Part shown: one piece after another, positions 57,534-64,000 of the stretch | How the letters are laid out: every line of letters begins with the position of its first letter | Numbering within the stretch: position 1 is the stretch's first letter | Made by a program: the position numbers and the translations under genes | The notes under the pieces: generated by a model | The model's input: only the letters and a program-made list of their open reading frames with translations | The model's database searches: none | What the model was told of the DNA's origin: nothing | NCBI RefSeq assembly: GCF_005843925.1 | Contig: NZ_VCBC01000002.1 | Coordinates: 186,001 to 250,000, forward strand | Origin: Thalassotalea litorea | GTDB taxonomy: Bacteria > Pseudomonadota > Gammaproteobacteria > Enterobacterales > Alteromonadaceae | DNA: 64,000 nucleotides | Direction: 5' to 3'

Positions 57534-59500
57534 TCAATTTCTCTCTTTTTCTTGGCGGTAATCGCCTCTAAAAATGTGACAGCGCGATGTAGTTCACGGG
57601 TGCGTTGCATATCCGGTAAGCTGTTTAAAAACACTTGCCCATAATGACGATTGACTAACCTTGGATCGCAAATTGCCATCACGCCTTGATCGTCAATATC
57701 TCGAATCAATCGCCCAACCCCTTGTTTTAATGCGATAACCGCTTGGGGTAATTGTATTTTCGCAAAGGGATCTTTGCCCTGTCGTTTTACGTCCTGGCTT
57801 CTCGCTTGCAATAATGGATCATCCGGTGATGCAAATGGCAATTTATCAATAATAACACAGGTTAAACTATCCCCTCGAACGTCAACACCTTCCCAGAAGC
57901 TCGCGGTTGCTAATAATACCGAATCTGGTTGCTCAATAAAATGATCAAGCAGGACTCTTTTTGCCATCTGTCCCTGCACCAAAAGCGGATTTTCAATCAT
58001 TTCTGCGAGGATTTCTGCAACCTGATTAAGCATACGATAGGAGGTAAATAACATAAAACAACGCCCTTTGCTGGCCTCTATCAATGGCATAGCGATATCG
58101 ACCAATGCCTGGGCCCGATTGTTGGCATGGGCTTCCGGCAGGTATCTGGGAACGAGCAACAAGGATTGCTGCTGATAATCAAATGGGCTATCCAACAACA
58201 TATTGCGGGCATTGTTTAACCCCAGCTGTTTGGAAAAATGCTCAAACTGACTATCTACCGCCAGGGTTGCCGATGTAAAGATCCAGGCACTGTCACTTTT
58301 CGATATCACTTCAGAAAATTTATCGGCAACGCTAAGTGGAGTGAGATGCAATGTGATATGGCGTCGGGTAGTTTCGTACCAAAGGCTGGTTCCGGGTTTA
58401 TCCAGCTGTTGCATTAAATCACACAGATTCAGGAGTTGTGTGGCGCGTTCAAAGCAATTGTCGATGCCTTCCGTCCGGGAAATACACAGTTTCAATACTT
58501 CATACAAAAACTTTAAATCATCAACAACGTGACTAAAACCTTGTGAAAAGGTTGTCATGCGAAGACGTTGACGCCAATCACCTCGCTCTGGATTTTGCCC
58601 AAATAACAAACGAAAATCCGCCGCAGAACGTTGCAGTTTTTCCGCCGCCTTGCCAAGCTGTTTCACATCGGTTAATTCAACTCGATATTGTTGCAGACAA
58701 TCGCTGGCCAAATCCAATAGCTGGCGGGTAGAAAAACTCTGGCCAAAATATTCAGTGGCAATGTCAGGAATTTGATGAGCCTCATCAAAAATAATGGTTT
58801 GAGCTGTCGGGATCAGTTCGCCAAACCCCGTATCTTTTAATGCCAGATCCGCGAAAAAAAGGTGATGATTGACAACTAAGACATCCGCTTCAATCGCTCG
58901 TTCCCGAGCTTTTACCAGATAGCAAGACTCATAATCCGGACATTGTCTGCCAAGGCAATTGTCCGTTGTCGACGTGACTTGCGCAAAGATAGCAGAATCA
59001 TCCGCAACATCGGTTAACTCTCCCAAATCACCTGATTTAGTATGACTCGACCATTGTCTGACTTTCACTAAATCGGCTAAAGTCGCGGCATCGAGTTGCA
59101 CGCCGGCCTGGCGTCGTTTTTGTGGTTGACTGGAAAAATTCTCTTCTAGCCGATATGTGCAAAGATAATTGCTTCGACCTTTTAACAGCGCAATTTTTAA
59201 TTGGCTGCTCAAGGCTTTTTTTACCAGTGGCAAATCTTTATGAAATAGCTGCTCTTGAAGAGTTTTCGTTCCCGTAGAAACGATGGTCTTTTGTTCGCTG
59301 AGAAATGCCGGCACTAAGTATGCAAAGGTTTTGCCCGTTCCGGTGCCCGCTTCCACCAATAACGTCGCCTTATCGGCTATCACCTGTTCGACTTCTAAGC
59401 TCATATCAAGCTGAGCCTGACGCGGATTAAAACCAGTAATGGCTTTTGCGAGAGAGCCCGTTGACGAGAACGCCTGAGAAACGGATTTTGTTGTTTTCAT
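57530..59500 (-). CDS. yoaA: ATP-dependent DNA helicase YoaA (DinG/XPD family)
   Basis: YoaA is an iron-sulfur SF2 helicase of the XPD/DinG group that aids repair of replication damage. The 656-residue protein has Walker A (AGTGTGKT), the FeS cysteine region (four cysteines: YLCTYR, NCLGRQC and ESC), the DEAHQ box (about residue 240) and helicase motifs near the C-terminus (WEGVDVRGD, GVGRLIRD). It shares the operon with tsaB, the conserved pairing. Its start at 59500 looks ordinary. Confidence 0.92.
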   Translation of the reverse strand: MKTTKSVSQAFSSTGSLAKAITGFNPRQAQLDMSLEVEQVIADKATLLVEAGTGTGKTFAYLVPAFLSEQKTIVSTGTKTLQEQLFHKDLPLVKKALSSQLKIALLKGRSNYLCTYRLEENFSSQPQKRRQAGVQLDAATLADLVKVRQWSSHTKSGDLGELTDVADDSAIFAQVTSTTDNCLGRQCPDYESCYLVKARERAIEADVLVVNHHLFFADLALKDTGFGELIPTAQTIIFDEAHQIPDIATEYFGQSFSTRQLLDLASDCLQQYRVELTDVKQLGKAAEKLQRSAADFRLLFGQNPERGDWRQRLRMTTFSQGFSHVVDDLKFLYEVLKLCISRTEGIDNCFERATQLLNLCDLMQQLDKPGTSLWYETTRRHITLHLTPLSVADKFSEVISKSDSAWIFTSATLAVDSQFEHFSKQLGLNNARNMLLDSPFDYQQQSLLLVPRYLPEAHANNRAQALVDIAMPLIEASKGRCFMLFTSYRMLNQVAEILAEMIENPLLVQGQMAKRVLLDHFIEQPDSVLLATASFWEGVDVRGDSLTCVIIDKLPFASPDDPLLQARSQDVKRQGKDPFAKIQLPQAVIALKQGVGRLIRDIDDQGVMAICDPRLVNRHYGQVFLNSLPDMQRTRELHRAVTFLEAITAKKKREIE

Positions 59501-59577
59501 TTATAAAAAAGTGCACACAAGGCGATAAGTGTTGGCAGTATAACGAAAACCCATCCATCCCGAAAGACAAGACGATA

Positions 59578-59666
59578 TCAAGGGGGCTGAGTCGAATTCA
59601 AGGGGTCAGTTCAAGGGGTCAGTGTTGTTGAATCTTATTCAAGGGGTCAGTGTTGTTGAATCTTAT
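59578..59666. repeat. Cluster of TCAAGGGGTCAG repeats with an exact 28-bp tandem duplication
   Basis: The unit TCAAGGGGTCAG occurs at 59598, 59611 and 59639, with a variant at 59578. Units 59611-59638 and 59639-59666 are identical 28-mers in tandem. Together with the copies near 56800 and 62791 they form a dispersed family in this window. Confidence 0.85.
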
Positions 59667-59709
59667 TCTCTGAGCAACCACTTTGCCCGTTGATATTGCT
59701 GAAACCAAA

Positions 59710-59733
59710 AAAAGCCACCTTGAGGTGGCTTTT
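59710..59733 (-). terminator. Rho-independent terminator of adk
   Basis: A 10-bp stem AAAAGCCACC/GGTGGCTTTT (59710-59719 with 59724-59733) with a 4-nt loop lies 22 bases past the adk stop. On the minus strand it is followed by a run of seven T. Confidence 0.9.
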
Positions 59734-59754
59734 CGAAAATATGAGTTTTGCAAT

Positions 59755-60704
<950 letters not shown>

Positions 60705-62645
60705 TTACTTGGTCAGACTTAACATCAGTTTGTTAAGACGGGCAACGAAAGATGCCGGATCTTTCAAACTGCCACGCTCTGCCAGCATCGCCTGCTCAAA
60801 CAACACTTCGGCCCATTCGCCGAACTTATCATTGTCCGCTTCATCTGCCATATGCTTCACTAAATCATGTTCCGCATTGATTTCAAAAATCGGCTTAGAC
60901 TCAGGCACTTCCTGTCCCACAGACTGCATCAGCTTGATCATTTGTGAGCTCATGTCATGTTCATCGGTGACGATACACGCTGGAGAATCCGTTAAACGCT
61001 GAGAAATTTTCACCGATTTCACTTTATCGCCCAAGCTGTCTTGTAAACGGGTGACAACGGAATCGAATTCTTTTTCCAATTGCTCCTGAGCTTCTTTTGC
61101 TTGCTCATCATCCATATCGCCTAAATCAAGGCCGCCACGGGTAACCGACTGAAATTGTTTTTCTGAAAAGTCGGTTAAATGGCTCATTAACCATTCATCG
61201 ATGCGTTCTGACATCAATAATACTTCAATGCCTTTTTTGCGGAACACTTCTAAATGAGGGGAATTTTTCGCCGCTTCAAAACTGTCGGCAACCACATAGT
61301 AGATTTTGTCCTGCCCTTCTTTCATACGTTCAATGTAATCGGTAAGGGACACATTTTGCACCGAAGAGTCGTTTTCAGTTGAAGCAAAGCGCAGTAATTT
61401 GGCAATGGCTTCTTTGTTCGCCATGTCTTCTGCAGGACCTTCTTTGATCACCTGACCAAATTCATCCCAGAAGCCTTGGTATTTTTCTTTATCATTTTTG
61501 CCTAAACGATCCAGCATGGTCAATACGCGCTTGGTACAGCCCTTGCGCATCGCCTGAGTCACTTTGTTGTCCTGCAAAATTTCGCGGGATACGTTTAACG
61601 GTAAATCGTTAGAATCCAGCAAACCTTTTACGAAACGCAAATACGTTGGCATAAACTGCTCGGCATCATCCATGATAAATACACGTTGCACGTATAGTTT
61701 TAAGCCATGTTGTTTTTCGCGGTTATGTAAATCAAATGGTGCCTTGCTTGGTACATATAAAAGTGAAGTATATTCTGTACTTCCTTCAACTTTGTTATGG
61801 GCCCAAAGCAGTGGCTCAGCAAAATCGTGGGATACGTGTTTGTAAAACTCTTGATACTCTTCGTCTTTGATATCTGATTTTTCGCGGGTCCAAAGCGCTT
61901 CGGCTTTATTCACCCCTTCCCATTCGGCTGGTTTACCTGGCACGGCAGGGATAACTTCCCCATCTTCACCTTCGCTCTCAGGCACTTCTGGTACCGCAGG
62001 GGTAAGCATTTCGACCGGAATGGAAATATGATCGGAGTATTTAGTGACGATAGACTTTAAGCGCCAGTCATCTAAAAATTCTTGTTCATCTTCTTTTAAG
62101 AACAAGATAATGTCCGTACCACGAGTCGACTTTTCGATGTCTTCAACCGAGAAATCCCCTTCGCCTTTTGACGTCCACTCAACGGCCTGATCTGCGTCAA
62201 CTCCGGCTGCCCGTGAACGCACTACGACTTTATCGGCGACGATAAATGCCGAGTAAAAGCCAACACCAAACTGACCGATTAATTGTGAATCTGACGCTTG
62301 GTCACCCGACAGACGACTAAAGAAATCCGCAGTACCTGATTTAGCGATGGTACCCAGGTGAGTGATAATATCATCACGGGTCATACCGATACCATTATCT
62401 GAAATGGTGATCGTATTATTGTCTTTGTCAGCGCTGATGCGCACACGTAAGTTACCGTCACCTTCATACAGGCTGGCATCAGATAGCGCTTTGAAACGCA
62501 ACTTGTCCGCAGCATCCGCTGAATTAGAGACCAACTCGCGCAGGAAGATTTCCTTATTGGAATAGAGCGAGTGGATCATTAATTGTAGTAATTGCTTTAC
62601 TTCAGTTTGAAAGCCGTGAACTTCTTTATGGCCGGGATCAGACAT
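60705..62645 (-). CDS. htpG: Molecular chaperone HtpG (Hsp90)
   Basis: HtpG is the bacterial Hsp90, an ATP-dependent dimeric chaperone. The frame opens at 62693, but the ATG at 62645 ([16 protein letters not shown]) has AGGAG upstream and matches the family start (646 aa). The GHKL ATPase shows [25 protein letters not shown] and [11 protein letters not shown], and the middle and C-terminal domains follow. A sigma-32-like promoter lies upstream. It is between adk and recR, the conserved order. Confidence 0.97.
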   Translation of the reverse strand: MSDPGHKEVHGFQTEVKQLLQLMIHSLYSNKEIFLRELVSNSADAADKLRFKALSDASLYEGDGNLRVRISADKDNNTITISDNGIGMTRDDIITHLGTIAKSGTADFFSRLSGDQASDSQLIGQFGVGFYSAFIVADKVVVRSRAAGVDADQAVEWTSKGEGDFSVEDIEKSTRGTDIILFLKEDEQEFLDDWRLKSIVTKYSDHISIPVEMLTPAVPEVPESEGEDGEVIPAVPGKPAEWEGVNKAEALWTREKSDIKDEEYQEFYKHVSHDFAEPLLWAHNKVEGSTEYTSLLYVPSKAPFDLHNREKQHGLKLYVQRVFIMDDAEQFMPTYLRFVKGLLDSNDLPLNVSREILQDNKVTQAMRKGCTKRVLTMLDRLGKNDKEKYQGFWDEFGQVIKEGPAEDMANKEAIAKLLRFASTENDSSVQNVSLTDYIERMKEGQDKIYYVVADSFEAAKNSPHLEVFRKKGIEVLLMSERIDEWLMSHLTDFSEKQFQSVTRGGLDLGDMDDEQAKEAQEQLEKEFDSVVTRLQDSLGDKVKSVKISQRLTDSPACIVTDEHDMSSQMIKLMQSVGQEVPESKPIFEINAEHDLVKHMADEADNDKFGEWAEVLFEQAMLAERGSLKDPASFVARLNKLMLSLTK

Positions 62646-62708
62646 AAACACGTGTCTCCTAATCTTATTTGTCGGTAGTGGTTGCCGAAGCAATTGTTAT
62701 AGAGATCA

Positions 62709-62736
62709 ATGTGGGGATAGGAAAAAGGTTTTAAAG
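62709..62736 (-). promoter_or_regulatory. Putative sigma-32 (heat-shock) promoter of htpG
   Basis: On the minus strand, CTTTAAA (62736-62730) stands 13 bases from CCCCACAT (62716-62709). This resembles the sigma-32 consensus (CTTGAAA - 13-15 nt - CCCCATNT), with one mismatch in each box. It lies 64 bases upstream of the htpG start, a sensible distance for a heat-shock gene. Confidence 0.55.
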
Positions 62737-62790
62737 AGCTAGGCCGCAATTTTTTCGATTTTGTTGGTATTTAAGTGATAATAAAGGGTC

Positions 62791-62848
62791 TAAATCAAGG
62801 GGTCAGAGTTGTTGATTATGGCATCAACAACTCTGACCCCTTGATTTA
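62791..62848. repeat. Perfect 26-bp hairpin of the GGGGTCAG repeat family
   Basis: The sequence at 62791-62816 is perfectly complementary to 62823-62848 around a 6-nt loop. It contains TCAAGGGGTCAG in both arms, inverted. It starts 3 bases past the recR stop, so it could also stop or stabilise the recR transcript. Confidence 0.9.
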
Positions 62849-62851
62849 GAA

Positions 62852-63451
62852 TTAAAGCTTTTTCCGGCCGGAAAAAGCATGGGATAAGGTGTTACCGTCA
62901 ACATAACCAAGCTCTCCTCCAACCGGAACGCCATGGGCAATTCGCGTCACAGAGACATCATAAGAACCCGCTAAGTCCGCGATAAAGTGAGCAGTTGCTT
63001 CGCCTTCGACGGTTGGATTGGTAGCCAGAATCATTTCATCGAATTCATCGCTCGACAATAAATTTTGCAGTTGATCCAAACCCAATTCCTCCGGGCCGAT
63101 GCCATCGATGGGCGATAAATGCCCCATCAAAACAAAATAACGTCCGATAAACTCACCGGTTTGTTCGATTGCCAGAATATCCGAGGGTGATTCAACGATA
63201 CATAACAAACGACTCGCCTGGCGCTTGGGGCTGGCGCAAATATCACATTGCTCCAACTCCGTGAAAGTACGACAAGTGCGACAATGGCCGATATGCTCCA
63301 TCGCTTTTGCCATTGAATTGGCGAGCTTTGTGGCGCCTATACGGTTGCGTTCAAGCAAATGAAACGCCATCCGTTGCGCCGATTTTGGCCCAACACCGGG
63401 CAAGTGTTTTAGGTTATCGATAAGTTCCTGTACTAGCGGACTAAGTTTCAT
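62852..63451 (-). CDS. recR: Recombination protein RecR
   Basis: RecR works with RecF/RecO in loading RecA on gapped DNA. The 199-residue protein has the N-terminal helix-hairpin-helix ([20 protein letters not shown]), a zinc finger with four cysteines (CRTC and CDIC), the Toprim domain ([12 protein letters not shown]) and a C-terminal Walker-B-like segment. It is followed by htpG and adk, the usual order. The usual upstream genes dnaX and ybaB are absent here; instead a divergent gene begins at 63870. Confidence 0.96.
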   Translation of the reverse strand: MKLSPLVQELIDNLKHLPGVGPKSAQRMAFHLLERNRIGATKLANSMAKAMEHIGHCRTCRTFTELEQCDICASPKRQASRLLCIVESPSDILAIEQTGEFIGRYFVLMGHLSPIDGIGPEELGLDQLQNLLSSDEFDEMILATNPTVEGEATAHFIADLAGSYDVSVTRIAHGVPVGGELGYVDGNTLSHAFSGRKKL

Positions 63452-63869
63452 AAAGATGGCTTGTGAAAAAATAATATCGCAAGAATAACATAGGAGTTGG
63501 AAAGGAGTGAAGATAGGATTTTGCAGTTATTGGTCAACACGTTGTTGACGTTAAATCTTGTTAAAGAATATTAGTTCAATTATTAAGGATTTTTAATAAT
63601 CACAAGCAATAAAAGCTCTTCCAATTCAATAAGATAACTAGGTATACAAAGGAAATGTTAAGCCTTTTCATATGCCATAGGGCTAAATTTTCAACGTATT
63701 CTGTAACGGCGCCAAGTACTGGCAATCACAACAAAAAAAATAAATTATTCCCACACGATTGCTTTTATAAATATAAAATTCTGATATGGTATAATCAATG
63801 TCCATTTATTTGCTAAAAAACGCTTTAAAATATAGAGTTAGCCAATAACCCACGAGTTGAATTTATCTC
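63452..63869. other. Divergent intergenic region, recR and DUF1445 gene
   Basis: This 418-bp gap is AT-rich and must hold both promoters. TATAAT at 63790-63795 is a good minus-ten box for the plus-strand gene, but no convincing minus-35 lies at normal spacing. No gene is visible. Confidence 0.4.
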
Positions 63870-64000
63870 ATGTCTGAATCATTCATTGCAACTCAATTCG
63901 ATGCCCTGTCCACTCCTAAGCAAGTTCGCAAGGCAATTCGTGACAATGAATTTGTCGGCCATACTTCAGGCCTGGCGAAAGGTTTTGTACAATGTAATCT
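63870..64000 (+). CDS. DUF1445/D-glutamate cyclase-like protein (partial)
   Basis: The first 43 codons are in the window (MSESFIATQFDALSTPKQVR, then the AIRDNEFVGHTSGLAKGFVQCN text, which resembles the GxTxGxxxGxxQxN start of the YcsI/DUF1445 family, called putative hydro-lyase or D-glutamate cyclase). The frame runs off the right edge, so the assignment rests on this short N-terminus. The ATG at 63870 has no good Shine-Dalgarno sequence. It is divergent from recR, in the place where ybaB normally lies. Confidence 0.75.
   Translation, partial: MSESFIATQFDALSTPKQVRKAIRDNEFVGHTSGLAKGFVQCN

Overview
The window is a chromosomal stretch of a marine-type gammaproteobacterium. Gene order, protein similarity and the intergenic repeats fit the Alteromonadales best, with a Colwellia/Thalassotalea-like organism my guess (inference, no search was possible). 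It is almost all conserved core genome, dominated by cell-envelope biogenesis. I see no prophage, CRISPR array, rRNA, functional tRNA or intact transposase.

Layout. 1-20029 (minus strand) is the classic block read from right to left: rpsB-tsf, then pyrH-frr-uppS-cdsA-dxr-rseP-bamA-skp-lpxD-fabZ-lpxA-lpxB-rnhB-dnaE-accA, then tilS, cut by the window edge. A terminator separates tsf from pyrH. A 214-bp MITE-like element sits between accA and tilS. Divergent from rpsB, map-glnD-dapD (20450-25041) run on plus. 25144-31396 (minus) holds comEC-msbA-lpxK-ycaR-kdsB, with a DUF2062 gene divergent. 32287-35496 is lolC-lolD-lolE (minus), divergent from mfd-csiV-DUF1244-TonB receptor (35758-43426, plus). 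43524-45714 (minus) has rsuA and a small cluster of a PilZ protein, a ParA-type ATPase and a ribbon-helix-helix partner. After a gamma-carbonic anhydrase gene comes a 500-bp repeat-rich region (46476-47004) with an unusual array of small hairpins joined by a conserved 9-nt linker. 47005-52856 (minus) carries a small secreted protein, a secreted beta-propeller, a DTW-domain protein, ycgN, mltB, ycgL and rnd. 53237-59500 (minus) has fadD and the operon yoaA-tsaB-M50 protease-hydrolase. 59755-63451 is recR-htpG-adk, and the start of a DUF1445 (D-glutamate cyclase-like) gene closes the window on plus.

Function. Together these genes cover the early lipid A pathway (lpxA, lpxD, lpxB, lpxK, kdsB, fabZ), its export (msbA), outer-membrane protein assembly (bamA, skp), lipoprotein release (lolCDE), sigma-E signalling (rseP), undecaprenyl and isoprenoid synthesis (dxr, uppS), phospholipid synthesis (cdsA, accA) and peptidoglycan (dapD, csiV, mltB). 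Replication, repair and translation genes are interleaved (dnaE, rnhB, mfd, recR, yoaA, rpsB, tsf, frr, tilS, tsaB, rsuA).

The least ordinary items are the PilZ-ParA-RHH cluster, the hairpin/linker array near 46570-46710, the GGGGTCAG-type repeats near 56800, 59580-59666 and 62791-62848 (the last a perfect 26-bp-stem hairpin just after recR), the MITE at 610-823 and a 15-bp tandem repeat that extends the LolD C-terminus. Several genes need TTG or GTG starts (fabZ, frr, ycgN; lpxA, glnD, tsaB, fadD, rnd).
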